Shown here piece after piece: positions 44,565 to 56,719 of a stretch of 64,000 nucleotides of DNA. The stretch comes from Saccharina japonica (Eukaryota; Sar; Phaeophyceae; Laminariales; Laminariaceae): contig MEHQ01002643.1 in assembly GCA_008828725.1 (NCBI GenBank), forward strand, positions 1 through 64,000. The letters run 5' to 3'. The notes below the pieces were generated by a model. That model did no database searches. It was not told the origin of the DNA and saw only the letters and a list, made by a program, of their open reading frames with translations. A program made the position numbers and the translations under genes. How positions within the stretch are numbered: position 1 is the first letter of the stretch; each line of letters opens with the position of its first letter.

Positions 44565-44765
44565 GTGTTGATTCGACCTCCGGCGCATGACGGGCCCTTG
44601 CACAGGCAGGCAGGTGGAGCGCTCCTCATGCAGACATAAACCACGTATATATTATCGTCGGACCTCGCAGGGCACCATCGAGGCGAAGTCGAGCACGTCT
44701 ATGAACTCCCCAATATATGTAACCGCCATCGTAGCTGCTGTATCGACTCCAAGCACAATCAATAT
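44565..44765. repeat. dispersed direct repeat B, copy 2
   Basis: Counterpart of 40449-40665. It overlaps the upstream edge of the gag-like frame on the opposite strand. Confidence 0.75.
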
Positions 44766-44968
44766 AGGGTGATCTTGCAACAAGAACTCAATTTTGGCCA
44801 GTAGTATTATTTTCAATATTAAACACCGAGCTGTAGCCGATTTCTATGGAAAGACAGTCACAATCAGTCATGAAAATAATATCAGATACCTGGTAAACAG
44901 AGAGCTGTCGGTGAACTCGGCTTCCACTTTTTTCCCGGGTCACTTTCAAAGGAGACTACGAGGAGACC

Positions 44969-45056
44969 ATGTCGACAACCCGAGCGAAACCAGACCATGC
45001 CCACAATCCAAACAAAACGGAAGCGATGAGGAAGCGTGGCTTTGACTGGGCTTTCG
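44969..45056. repeat. dispersed direct repeat A, copy 2
   Basis: Counterpart of 40328-40412, here placed about 200 bases after repeat B. Confidence 0.75.
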
Positions 45057-46782
45057 AGTGGCGTGCTCCAACGCCGCAGACCTATTCGTTTGCTCGTGCC
45101 CTTCTTTGTGGCGCAAACCGAAAAAACAATACATCGGCCTTCATTTCGTGCTCGCCGTGCACTTGTGCATGCGAATACAGCAGTACACGACAAGCAGCCA
45201 TGATTATAACCATGTCTGATGGTCAAGATTCAAAAGTCATGATTATATATAATCATGTCTAATAATCAAGATTCGGTGATGATTATTCGTACTAATCAAG
45301 CGTGAATACGAGCAATCAAAACAATCAACACGCAATCAACACGCTTTCCTTCCTACCGTCTTGGAATAGTTAGGGTATACTTTAGTCGAGTGAATAACGA
45401 TGTTTGTTTTGCGGGGAGCGGGATTCCTCGCCGAGCTTACCTAGCAGACCCACGAGACTTCCCAGGGAGCGAGAGGTGACATGTGCGAAGGCACCGCCGC
45501 GAGCGCGCGGTCGCGGCTGGCTTGAGGCCGGATGTTCGCCCGGCGGCGAAAAGCGGACAAACAAACAAGGTCAGAAAACCACGGTCAAGAAAACTTAGAG
45601 GTATTTCTGAGCCGAAACAGAAACGAAACCCTAAAGAGATTCATAACAACAAATCATATCCTTACAGTTTTGGACACGCGGTCGGTGCCACGCTGAGCAT
45701 GAGTCCTGCAGCCACCTATCCTGCTCTAGCCGTGTATCCATCACCACGCACCGCCCAGGCCGAAACCAGCCAGTTCTGTCCTCTCAATCAACCCTCTAGA
45801 CTCTAGTTGCCAGCCATCGCCGACACCCGTCGCCGTGTCTAGCCGACGGGTCAAGACGTGTTTTGTCAGAAAACGTCAGGCACAGAAAGATGCTCACGAA
45901 GCTTTGATGCACATCCGCATCCAGTAGCCTTTACCGCATCACTGGATTATTATCTAGGATAACGTATAGAAATCGGGGAGTATTTTATTGTATATATATA
46001 TGCCTTTTAGTTTGGTCGACCATTTTTTCCCAGTCGTCTGGGATGACCAAGCCTCCGAATGGGACCGTACCATTCGACTCTTCCGATTTAACTCAAGCAT
46101 TCAACAAAACAATAATTTTCAAAAAACGGAACCCCGGCTACTTCTACCTCTCTCCATCCCCCCCCTCTCCCCCTTCGAAAGAAAAACGGGGGCGGGCGGG
46201 TGGGAAATAAAGGCTCAAGCGTCAGTCTTCGTTGGCTAGCCAACCGACTCCCGGATGACTTCCTGCTTTTTCCGCAAGACATCCCTCTGACTCGCTGGTG
46301 GCCGGCGTCGGTGTGCCAATGCGTGCGTTCGTAACATACTACTACTGTACTGGCTAGTTACGGTCCCAGTGTCCCAAATATATTTACTATTCTATGATCC
46401 CCGATCCCCGAGACTGACATGCCAAATTCTCTATAGGTACAATAAACAACGGTTGGTTCCTTGACGCTCCGGTAACGGAGGCCGATACTGAGTGTACGAA
46501 CAAACCTATCCTTTTGGTTTGGTCAACCAATTTTTCTCAAAATAAAATAAATAAACCTAGTATTTTCGAGACAAAGCTCATAAGAGTCGGGGCGGGGTCG
46601 GGGTGAGGGTTAGTGTCTAAAGGAGTGATTTCGGCGTTTTTCGAAGTATCCCTTCTCATAACACTGGAACCACATGCGGGCCGAAACCAACTCCTCGAGT
46701 TCTATACTTTATCCTAGATCATAATTTAGAGTTGCGGTAAAGGCGGCTCTCCGCAGCGATGGGCACGCGCTACGAGAGTATC
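45057..46782. other. unassigned region
   Basis: No gene is recognised. A short GC-rich patch at 45415-45550 with Arg/Pro-rich frames on both strands may be an exon or simple sequence. ATGATTAT-type repeats occur at 45200-45290. Confidence 0.3.
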
Positions 46783-46784
46783 CA

Positions 46785-47045
46785 CAGTACAGCACTTTTA
46801 ATACAAACGTCATAAAGCTACTTTTAGCGTACATCGATGTGCTTCATGCACCCCACAGTAGTATCAGTACATATATCAGATAACCTACGTTTAGCGTCGT
46901 CGGCGTGCTTCATCCATATTATAGGTATTTAGTATACATGTCATCAAGCTGATGTTCGTGTGGGAGCGATCGGCTTCATGCATATTATAGGGATTCAGTA
47001 TACATGTCATACAAGCTTCTTTTAGTGTGCGTCGATCGGCACAGT
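46785..47045. repeat. tandem repeat, about 65-70-bp unit
   Basis: About four diverged units containing CTTCATGCATATTATAGG, ATTCAGTATACATGTCAT and CTTTTAGTGTGCGTCGATCGG (clear starts near 46785, 46855, 46915 and 46975). Confidence 0.7.
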
Positions 47046-47349
47046 TGTCGATTCATGTGTTTGAAACTCCGGGGCTGACGCCCTGGATAACTTGTTTCAG
47101 TTACGATGATGTGTATTATTTTGCATTACTTCCACCGGACGTAGCCTTGTACTCCAGAAGTGTTGGCGCCTGTCCTGTGACCACGAACTGCATTGTGGCA
47201 ATGAGGTAATGTGAGCAAAACAACAACATTTACCAGCACACCCCGAATGTTTTCTTCCAAAAGGGACGTCATCAAAATATAATATTGTTATTGCACGGCC
47301 AAGGAACGGGTTGGCGTGCTTATATTCCACAAGCGTGTGTACTGTACGG

Positions 47350-47900
47350 CTGGATAATCGGTACTGCTGCTATACAAGTGCCTCTCTTTCTATACGGTAC
47401 AACACTGCTGCTGTACAAGTGCCTCTCTTTCTATACGTATAATTCATAGATGCAGATAATGAAAAGCGTGCCTCGCTTTCTATACATTGATGAAGACCAC
47501 ATAAATCGTTGGTCAAGTGTGAGCGAAAACAGACGGAAGAGTAAAGGCTTGTTGTGCTGCTGGCTGCTGCTTCCGAGTGTTTTATTGGTTCCGCGAGACC
47601 TGAGTCCTCCAAACTTAGGGCTCAGGTCCGGGTGCAACCAGGGTGTCAAGCGCGAGCATCGTGTTATCGTGAGTCAGCGTACTTCGCCGCTGGATAATCG
47701 GTACTGCTGCTGTACAAGTGCCTCTCTTTCTATACGTATAAATACATAGACGCAGAAAATGAACAGCGTGCCCCTCTTTCTATACATTGATGAAGATAAT
47801 ATAAACCGTTGGTCAAGTGTGAGCGAAAAGAGACGGAAGGGTAAAGGCTCGCTGTGCTGCTGTCTGCTGCTTCCGAGTGTTTCATTGGTTCCGCGAGAGT
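47350..47900. repeat. long direct repeat, about 200 bp, period near 300
   Basis: 47408-47603 and 47708-47901 match closely (CTGTACAAGTGCCTCTC, TATACATTGATGAAGA, GGTCAAGTGTGAGCGAAAA, CTGCTTCCGAGTGTTT). A shorter third start (GCTGGATAATCGGTACTGCTG) lies at 47350 and again at 47689. Confidence 0.85.
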
Positions 47901-47901
47901 T

Positions 47902-49130
47902 CATCTTCGAATAACGCCCAACTGCCAACTACCTGCTTCATTTGATGCTATATATGAGCGCCAGCGGTGTGGCTGCGTGCCAGCTGTATGCTTCTGCTGC
48001 TGGGTGTTGTGTGTACAGCAGCAGTAGCGACAGCGTAGTTGCTTGTGGTTGCGGGTTGCTTGTGTTTGCTAATTCGCTCAAGTTGTGATGAAATTCAAAT
48101 TGTGTGGGTTTCCACTGGCTTTCAAGTGCATTTTTGAGCGAGACAGGTTCTCAAACTTTGCCTCGCAGGGCGGATTTACGGCGGCTGATTTAATCCTCGA
48201 GGATAGTTGTTATGTAGTCCCATATGGAAGAGCTTGGCCATTCGATACTTTTAGCGTTTGGGCGCAAATCGCCCCAATGTTTAAAACACGAAATAGTGGT
48301 CTATTTAGACAGGAAAATCGTGCGCAAGTACCGAACTACTTGGAAATACAGTAGGATATTTCTGCACTACACGTGGCAAGAAGAGGATTTATCTCAGAAG
48401 TGGGCAGAAACTTAGAAGAAGCCCGGCCACGTTGCTCTCGCACGATGACGAGATGAACCAACGGCCAAACAAATTACGAGTGCTTTGTACCCGTATCATA
48501 TCATGCGTGTCTCAGCCTGGCAGTTTGTATGATACCTCACGGGCCATGCGCTACCAGGGAAAATGAAAAAACAAAAATTGCAAAGTTAGAGACTTCAGGG
48601 CGACAGAGCAGGAGCGAGAGCGCGACGAGCGATATGAGAGCACGAGCTGCTCTCTGACCGCAGAGCGCGCCGGGTTCGTAGCTATCTCGCTAGCGCTTTC
48701 CACAAGCTAGTTTGGCTGGAGTTTGGTTGGCAGTTGGGATGCTGGTGATCTGTGTGCCGTGATGTGTGCTTTTTGCGTTGGGCTGTGTGCTCTTTGTGTG
48801 TGCTTGCTCGGTGCTGGTTCGTTGTGTTCTCGACCCTCCGAATAAATTGAGGGTCGACTACGTTGTTTGCTGGAAATTACTCGTAATGTGCCCAAGTGCA
48901 TATTTTTGGAAAATCCGGTTTTCACCGTGGTCTGCCGTGGTCGGTAGGTGTAAAATAAGGGTTCCACAATGATGTCAGGTCAAGCAAGGCAAACGTACGC
49001 TGTCAAGGGCATAGGGCCGATTGTTTAACACTAAAACCTAGTAGAATGGTGTCAGTCCAGGTGCTATCTGTTAAATGGTTCAAGGTGCTGTGTCGCGACA
49101 TCTTTGTTTCGAGGATGGTGAATAGTAGAG
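47902..49130. other. unassigned region
   Basis: No gene is recognised. A 90-codon frame at 48085-48354 has no known motif. The tract is otherwise unremarkable. Confidence 0.3.
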
Positions 49131-49131
49131 G

Positions 49132-49310
49132 GAGCTGAGGGGGAGAGAGGAGGGAGATGAGGGGCAGAAAGGAGGGAAGCGTGATAGGGATGGGGCGGAG
49201 GGAGGGATGGAGAGAGGGAGGGACGGAAGGCGGGAGAGGGACAGGGCGAGCAAGGGAGGGTGGGAAGGAGGGAGGGAGGGAGGGAGCGAGAAGGCGAGAC
49301 TGGGACTGAG
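49132..49310. repeat. purine-rich GGGA simple sequence
   Basis: An almost uninterrupted purine tract built of GGGAG/GGAGGGA units on the plus strand. Confidence 0.9.
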
Positions 49311-50704
49311 GGAAAAGCTTTCGCCACCTGATCACTCTCAGCACAGATAAAGGCGTGACGCTGCCCAAACATTGATTTCATTAATCCGATTACACTTGAA
49401 ATTAGACACCGGCCTCGGGCTGCTGCTAGACCCGCCAGTCCGCGACTGCTGCTGCTCGGCTCGCGGATGCTGGCAGCCAACCCTGACTACTCCATACACA
49501 GGGCACCCCATTAGGTATGGTTTGGACCATGACGATCGCCTCCGACCTGTTGCGTGCGTTACGAGTGTAGCAGTTTTGAAACAAATTTGGCCGTGGGGTA
49601 CCCCAGACTGATTATCATCGGACAGACAGACAGACAGATAGACAGTTTTTTTCATACGTTCCAGAGACCACAAGTTACACTTGTGGAATATCGGCGGGCA
49701 CGGCGGAATTGTTTTTCTAGAAATTAAAAGTTTCACACTTTTACAATGGGCAGCGGCCAAAAACAGGTATATCTGGTCCGTTCGGGGCCAAAAACAGGTA
49801 CATACTAAAAGCAAGTTCAAAACGCACCCCACGAACCTGTCGTTCCTTGCAACGCAAAGTAGTTGAGTTTGCACCCGAATGGCGAGCGTCAGCCCCCTCT
49901 TCAACAGTTTTGTGGTTCGAATACTTATATTACTGTATTTGTGTGCCATGTATAGGCCTAGTACATACTTGGGTAGGGTGTTTATATGGGTGTATGTGTG
50001 AGTGCCAGGCTCTCGACCCAACCGTCGCATGGATATGTCCTGCGGCAGTTCCACCATTCGTCGAGGTCATAGATATCTGTATCTTATTGTACTACTGTGG
50101 TCGTTCGTATTCCAAGACTACTTGCCGTGTTCGGCAGCCCATATGTTGTCCCGTGCACAAGTAATGGCTGGCGACACCCAATATCTTTGAATGCGCAGCA
50201 AGGGCAGCCCCCCTTGCTCACTCTTCGTACCGTTCATCCGGCTTGTCGTCAAGCCTGGATGCTCCAACAACCTGGCGTTTACTCGACGCTACACATACAA
50301 GAAAAGAAAGTGCCATAAGCTTAAGCAGAACCTGAGCCCGTGCTCATATTGGCGTCGACGACAAGCTTAAAGCTTGCGGCAGTTTCCTTGTCTCTCGTTG
50401 ATCTGAAAAAGGGTTACGTAGTTTAATATTTTTCTTCAAAAATCGTATGAAGAAAAAAGTCGAAGAAAAGCAAAAGAGGTATCTACTCATCGTAATGAGC
50501 ATAACGCCGCTCCCATCGTTGGGATGAGTAAAGGACGCTCTCCACCGCTATCGTCGTTCTCAAGCGAAGGGCGCTCTTCAATCGCTCTGGGATGGTCCTA
50601 CTCTTCTTCTGGTATGGTGTTCTCCAACCTCGTTGGTAAGCGATCGGGATCGAGTTCAACCATCCTGTTTCGTTTCCTACAGCAGGAAGTGGATTAATCG
50701 TACG
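49311..50704. other. unassigned region
   Basis: No gene is recognised. A (CAGA) run lies at 49622-49645, and AAAACAGGTA recurs at 49761 and 49791. Confidence 0.3.
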
Positions 50705-51310
50705 AACGAAAGAATGCATGGAAGTACATGGAAGCCCGTGGAAGTGAACGCAGCTCAATGGAAGCTACCACGGAAGTGCAACTGGAAGATTCCACAGGAA
50801 GTATCCGCGGAATCTTCATTTTTCATAAAGTATGCCGTGGAAACTTCCGTGAAAGCTTCCATCGAAGCGTCCGTGTACTTCCGCAGAACTGGCTTCCATG
50901 AAAGCTTCCACGGAAGCGATGGAAGTAGTGGAAGCTTCCAGACACAGCCTGAAGAGTGTGTAAGTAAACTAGACTCAATGGAGGTTCACGGAAGCCAGTG
51001 AAAGTAAACAAAGGTCTGCGGAAGCTTCCATGCAAGCTTTCACTCTGCACTTCCACGGGAGCTTCCACTAGTAACTTCCACGAAATATTCCAGCTTTCAT
51101 GGAAGTGGAAGTTTCCGCGCAAGCGGTGGAAGCTTTCGTGGAAGCCTGAAACGATAAAATATCGAACTCATAAGCCCGAAAAGCTTCTACCATTTCCATC
51201 GAAGCTTCCACCACTTCCATGGAAGCTTTCACCCGCTTCCATAGAAGTGATGGAAGCTTCCGTGGAAGTGGTGGACGCTTCCTGGAAGCTTCCATCTGAT
51301 TTCATTGAAA
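50705..51310. repeat. GGAAGCTTCC palindrome array, locus 3
   Basis: A longer, more degenerate relative of the arrays at 22722 and 23158, with frequent GGAAGCTTCCA and GGAAGTGG joins. Several interruptions break the periodicity. Confidence 0.85.
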
Positions 51311-51337
51311 AAGAAAATAATGTACCAGACCCACTAT

Positions 51338-51500
51338 TCGACGAGAGTTGACGAGGGAAGAAAGTGCTGAAATATTCTCGCGATAAAAACGCAAGGCACG
51401 TACCGTAGTGGGGAGGGGGGGGAAGAGCCCACTTAGTGGCCCCGGATCTGGGTTACGACTAAAGAGGGAGATATAATAGAAGGGCGAAGAGAATAAATGG
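51338..51500 (+). repeat. SINE body copy
   Basis: TTCGACGAGAGTTGACGAGGG, then ATATTCTCGCGATAAAAACG, CAAGGCACGTACCGTAGTG, GGTTACGACTAAAGAGG and AAATGGGATAGAC. No head; it directly abuts the GGAAGCTTCC array. Confidence 0.75.
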
Positions 51501-51754
51501 GATAGACAAAACACTAAAAGCAAACAAAAAACGTTTTTGTTTTACGCGGACACCCGAAAACCGTGTACTGGGTACATGGTTTTAGACATCCCCGCAGGGG
51601 GGAGAGAGGGGAGAGAGGAGAAGAGCAGCCTTTAGTACTGTAGCAGACCCAGGACACAGATCTTTGGATCTGGCGGCCGTCATTTTGACAATGGCGTTCA
51701 CAGCGAGACTCGAATCGCTCTCCACATTGGTCGAATTGAGTCTCAAGGGGAGTC

Positions 51755-52075
51755 TTGAATACGCAGCAGCTCGATGAGCTAAAGGCCGCGCTCAAAGGCG
51801 GTGTTTCTGCAGAAACCTTTTCCAACCTTGACACGCTGTGGGGGCTGCGATGTGACGGCTCCCTCAACGAAGAGGAGTACAGCAGCGAGCTCGGGAAGCT
51901 TCTTCGTTTAATTCAGCCATTACGATCGGACGCGAGTGGCTCGACAACTGCACCCATGGCAGGGGCGCAGCCTTCAGCGAGTCCCACACCGTCGAACGTG
52001 GGCAGAACCCAAGCATATGCGACTACTGCAACCGGTGGGTTGACAAAACTAAGGCCGCCGTCACAGGTGGCGTGA
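51755..52075 (+). CDS. unrecognised open frame upstream of the transposase remnant
   Basis: A 106-codon frame; the first 60 residues (QQLDELKAALKGGV, LDTLWGLRCDGSLNEEEY) look like a genuine helical protein segment, while the rest overlaps the transposase remnant in another frame. Could be a decayed N-terminal part of the same element or an unrelated exon. Confidence 0.3.
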   Translation: MNTQQLDELKAALKGGVSAETFSNLDTLWGLRCDGSLNEEEYSSELGKLLRLIQPLRSDASGSTTAPMAGAQPSASPTPSNVGRTQAYATTATGGLTKLRPPSQVA

Positions 52076-52560
52076 AGCCCACGGGGCTTTCCATCCTTTT
52101 GGCCGACAATCTGAACGGGCAGACGACAGAAGAGTTCCTGAAAAAGCTCAAGGAGGGATGCAACACTCTGATATGTCTACTGCCAACAGGGGGCACGGAT
52201 GAGGTGCAGCCGGTAGATGCAGGATAAAGGCGGCTGGTCAAGTTGGGTGTGGGGAAGGCTCTCGAGGCGTGGTTGGAGAAGGGTGACCACGTGGAAAAGT
52301 GGGACACCAACAAGCTGCCCGCCTCTGACCGCAGGATCTTGCTGACGCATTGGGTGGATGTGGGGTAGTGAGAGTGGAAAGGAGGCAGGCGCGGATCAAG
52401 AGTGGCAGGGGACTGACGACGAGGAAGAGAGGAAGGAATCGGATGTGCGCAGTGTAGATGTCGACAACGATAGTGATTTCATGGAGGCCAGCTTTCCCGA
52501 TGGTAGTTAAAGCGAGGAAGAGAGCGAAAGCGGGGAAGATATTTATGACGGCCTTACCGG
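51935..52560 (+). pseudogene. decayed DDE-type (pogo/Tigger-like) transposase, C-terminal part
   Basis: The frame ICDYCNRWVDKTKAAV, LLADNLNGQTTEEF, LLPTGGTDEVQPVDAG, then WLEKGDHVEKW and ASDRRILLTHWV matches the DDE_1 catalytic core pattern (a DN motif, then LP-x-T-x-x-x-QP-x-D-x-G). A TAA at about 52225-52227 falls where a Tyr codon is expected after VDAG, and TAG/TGA follow the last block. An acidic tail (EEESESGEDIYD) is still visible to 52545. The N-terminal DNA-binding part is not recognised. Downstream at 52874-52890 is the same terminal repeat as the MITEs at 17645 and 39939, so this remnant plausibly represents their autonomous source family. Confidence 0.75.
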
Positions 52561-52839
52561 GACAAATGATTCACGCAAGGGCAAGGGACGAACACGGAAA
52601 CGTTCCAACTCCGTTGCCGAGTCATTTCCTCGGCGTCAGTGCCCCCCAGTAAGAGTACACGTGGAACAATTCGGACGCCGAACGTACGCATGCACGACCA
52701 GTGAGGGGCGTACGGTCAATGACGATATTAGTATGAGTTATAAATAATGAGAAAAAGGTTCGATTTTCAATTTCTGCCCTGAAAAATAAGAAAGAGGCTC
52801 AATCAGAAAGAGGCTTAAAAAAAGACAAAAAATAGAAAA

Positions 52840-52890
52840 TCCAGGCTGAGCCTAGATTCCTGTGTCTTATTAGTTAGGTGTCCTGTATTG
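52840..52890. mobile_element. right terminus of a pogo-like element
   Basis: AATCCAGGCTGAGCCTAGATTCC, then TCTTATTAG and TAGGTGTCCTGTATTG followed by TA: the right end of the 17645-17826 family with one changed base in the inverted repeat. The left end was not found upstream of the transposase remnant. Confidence 0.75.
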
Positions 52891-52942
52891 TATGTGCTGT
52901 GTGCGTATCCATGTTCATACATAACGGGGTTTCCGTGTAGTT

Positions 52943-53090
52943 ATGTAGGCGTTATTGGCTTAGGGGACGGGGGAAACAAACGACCGAAAATAACCGAGTC
53001 GGTGTTTCGGTTTTTGTTGTTTTTTGGCAACCGAAAACCCGAAAAACAAAGGGACCGAATAAACGGTTTTCGGTTTTTGGTTCACATTAC
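52943..53090. repeat. CCGAAA-motif repeat
   Basis: See 23860-23975. Contains inverted CGGTTTTTG / CAACCGAAAACC arms and lies directly after the pogo-like terminus. Confidence 0.5.
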
Positions 53091-53239
53091 TGTGTGTGGT
53101 GCTACTACATTAAAAGGTCCTGCACAAATAGACAAATATACTATTAAATAGCAGCCGAACCATGTTTCTGACCGACCTCCCATACAAAGAAGGCGTGTGA
53201 TGCTACGTACTAGGAATAGCAAAATAAATATTGCCGTTG

Positions 53240-54290
53240 TGGGTGCGGTCCCGCGATGCAGATGCCCCTCCCAACGATCCAGATGATGATGTCCAGTGAT
53301 CCGAGAACCGTTGTCCCAACAGTCCTGGCGATACTGATGCTCTTCAGTGACCCTAGAAGCGTTGTTCCAGTAGCCCAGAGCGATAGATGACGTTGCAATT
53401 CCAGCAAACATTCTCCGCCGGCAATTCCAATAGAAATATGTAGATGATGATGTCTGTGGCATGCTCCCGAATGACACCTCCTCGGCGACCCCACATTTCG
53501 CTGTCGTGGCAACGCGGTAGCTCCAACGGTCTCAACGAACAGTGCTGTGACGATTTCGGAAGGTGTCATTTCCAACAATCTCGAGCGCTTTTTCACAGTG
53601 ATCCCGAACCGTCGTCCCGGCGACCCCGTGTTATTGTAAGGCGGCCCCTGGTGTTCATGACTAGATGGCCCCTGTTAATATTTGGAGCTTCGATTTGGGC
53701 CACGTGTGCTCTCGCGGGCTGGTTTTCCGTAGCCCCCCATCGACGATGCGTGCCAAACACGAATAAAGCCGGCTCAAGTTGTACCACCATACGGCTGACG
53801 TGTCGTGCCCCCTATATAGTTCGGTGTAGTACTACTACTAGGTCTTCGTTCGTACGTATGTGCAGCCGTTCTTATTCCAGTAGTAGCGGCAGGAGGAACA
53901 GGAGTGTCAAACCACCCCGCTCCCCCGTTACGTACAGGAAACACACAGTCGATCTTACTCCCCCCGCAGCACATCAGTACAGCAGCAGCAGTACAGCAGT
54001 GGTGTATAGCGTCAAACTCGATCGCTACCCGTGCGTACGCACAAGGTTTAGTCGAACCTGTCCGTCGTCAAAGACCCTGACGTACTCGTAGATCCCATGA
54101 CGAAAGTAGGCAAGCCTGTCGTGTCGTCGTAGCAAGAGACCTTGTCGTATACAGTCGACCCGTGTTCGGAGTTGTTGGCCAGACGCTGATGTACTCGTAG
54201 TAATCGAAGGAGACCCTGATGTACGTACTCGGAGGAAGCAGTCGAGGCGAGCCCCGTGACGTTTTCGAAGGAAGCGTTCACCCTGACTTG
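53240..54290. repeat. degenerate minisatellite-like region
   Basis: 53270-53650 repeats forms of AGTGATCCCGAACCGTTGTCC, and 54050-54240 repeats forms of GACCCTGATGTACTCGTAG. Units of 30-50 bp are strongly diverged. Long frames such as 53444-54091 (+) appear to follow from the repetitiveness and are not called. Confidence 0.55.
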
Positions 54291-56560
54291 CTCGACGGCA
54301 CTACTCAAACGTTGTTGCTCCAAAATCCGTCCATATTCAGCCATATCCGAAATCCAAACAGATCTCGACGAGCCACGTACGTACTCAAAAGATACGTTTC
54401 GCTCACACTCACGTTTCAGGGTGACCCCGAAAAACAAAAATATGGTATGTGTTTCAGTATGTCGCTCGTCGCACCGGAAGTTAGTCGTCGTGATGCGGTA
54501 GGCGTTGCTCGTGACGTTGTCCACACGACGTATAGCCCCTGTACTCGTTGTTGCACCAAGCAGCAGCAGCTCAGCCACAGGTAGCGATTATCCTAGCAGC
54601 TCCTAGCGCTCGTAGACGAAGATACAAGGGTTATTTGGTCTTGTCATTTTGTCATTCTTCGTTCTTTAGCAGCCAGCTCTTCGTTCTCTGTCCACAGAAG
54701 CAGCAGCTCGGGGTCCTCGAGGCGCAGCCGTACTCGAGACGTGCCTTGTGAGCCAGCCAACTCTCAGCCCTTACGCATCGCGAGGCTCATAACATATTAG
54801 GGGGATTGAACCCCGTGTGGCTGTGCGGTTGCTCTGAGCTATGCTAGAGCTCGCACCAGAAAGCAAGCACCCAACAGACGGTATGTTCTGCTGTTGCAAT
54901 TGGTGTAATCGAGCTCAAAGCTCTGAAGAGCTGATAAAAGGAGAAGCCCCAAGGGCAGTTCTTGTTGTCGATTGAAAGCGGTGTTAACGAAGAGACGGAG
55001 AGTGATGCTGTTGAGTTGTGAGAGGGGTGTGCGCGTGTACCCTCGATCGATCACAGCTGTTCCAGACCCTACATATGCAGCAGAATACCCCAACAGAGTA
55101 CCCAAGTTACAAGTACGCGTAAAAACAGAACAAAACTCGTGAGAACGACGTACTGGTGTGTACCGAAAAACTGGGGTTATGCCAAGGTTATGCCAAGGTT
55201 ATGCCGCATTAAATATGATCTACTGCAAGTAGATACGAAGTATGACTCTTTGTTGCCTGGTGTGTACATGTATGATACGACATACATATCGTGCCAAAAC
55301 CAGTAGCGTTGGTGTCGCGTTACCGCCCTGTGCTTTGCTGGGGTACCAAAATAGCACATATCTATACCAACGAACTACGATCCCATACTCTGAACAATAC
55401 TACAGTATGACACTAAGTACTCGTATGTCAGTACTGAACAGCGCATCATGCTGCTGTGTCCTACGAGCTACGTATATCAGACGACTATGTTCAAGACATC
55501 GAACCGATGACCTTCGTACTACAGTAGTTACTGCAGCAGTCGGCTATGTACCAGGTAGCATGTACGGTAGGTATCTGTAACATCGACAGGACATCTGGAC
55601 GAGTGTCTTATACCTGGTACGAAACATTGATGACATATACCAAGTGAGCATGATACATATATGGAAGTTTGGTGGATTTGCATGGGGGTGGGGGGGTGTA
55701 GGCAGTGCACCAGTCGGCTCTACACCATCAGTTGCTGGTATCACCGAACCAGGTTATCGGTAAACAAGAGTATGCGTGCACCAGTACGCTCGATACCCTT
55801 GGCTTGTAGCAAAGGCACTCTCCAAGGTAGGCATGCATTCGTTGGTGGGCCGCTCTTCGTGAATTCGTACACGTGGCCCTTGGCATCGTCCACGCAGCTC
55901 TGTCCGTCAATGTTGCGCATTAGTGGTCGCGCATCCTCCCTCGCATTCCATGTTTGTTTTAAGGCGGCTGCGGTTTATGCGGGCTAGCACCACCCGAGCT
56001 GGTGTGTGCAACGTGGTGGGGGTGGTATCTCTGTTTCTACTGCATCGAGAAGAACGGCAGTGAAGGATTCGGCCATCTCGAAAGTGCTATAAGGGTGCAT
56101 GGGTTGGGCGTGAAGCTTGAAAGCCACCTGCGCAACTGTGCCTGCAATATCCGTCGAAACTACACTTCTACCTATCGAACGGCCGGGTTTGGGTTCCGTT
56201 CGCATGTATGTGTCTGTCCGGCGCAAAACCACCGACGAGGTGAGCCATCGCGTGTATAATATTCTGGTATGAATCCGCCGTGGAGAGATAAAAAGGAAAA
56301 CACAAAATAAACGAACAGGAGGCACTGGAGGTATACATAAAGGCTAGGGTGTTCAGGCGACCGTAAGCGAACTGCCCTCGGTAATGGGAAGGCTTTCATC
56401 ATAACGATATTCTCCATACATACCCAGACCCCCTGCCTCCGCCACCTCCCTCTGCCCCTGAGGCTGAGCACAGAAATAGGAATGTTGTGGTTGCCTCCCC
56501 CGGCGTGCTTTGGTGTCAACGGCCCGCGTCGCGGCTGTGACTAACGCATGCCGCTTTGCC
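54291..56560. other. unassigned region
   Basis: No gene is recognised apart from a tRNA-like stretch near 54800. Two TACCWGGTA palindromes lie at 55549 and 55611. Confidence 0.3.
54799..54850 (-). repeat. tRNA-like fragment (pseudogene or SINE head)
   Basis: The minus strand reads TAGCATAGCTCAGAGC (A-box-like) and GGGGTTCAATCCCC, a good T-arm with a seven-base loop. The acceptor ends do not pair and the anticodon arm is missing, so a functional tRNA is unlikely. Confidence 0.4.
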
Positions 56561-56570
56561 GCAGTTAACC

Positions 56571-56713
56571 CAGGGATGTACAGTGTTGGACTTTTTTGTG
56601 GCATTGCCCGCGTCATGCCGCCACATGCTGGGGGCACTGCCTGACATGCCGCGCCATGTACGGCGGCATGTCGTGGGCGGTGCCGCGAAAAATACAAATA
56701 TTGTACATCCCTG
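56571..56713. mobile_element. 143-bp hAT-like MITE
   Basis: Starts CAGGGATGTACAGTGTTGG and ends AATATTGTACATCCCTG, a perfect 12-bp terminal inverted repeat (CAGGGATGTACA), with further weaker pairing inward. The centre holds nested CATGCCGC / GCGGCATG palindromes. Flanking 8-mers AGTTAACC and AGTCAATG agree at only five positions, so any target duplication has decayed. Confidence 0.7.
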
Positions 56714-56719
56714 AGTCAA

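Noticed and set aside
53444..54091. A 215-codon plus-strand frame
   Set aside because: It crosses a degenerate minisatellite, lacks any recognisable motif and has shadow-like Arg/Ser/Thr composition.
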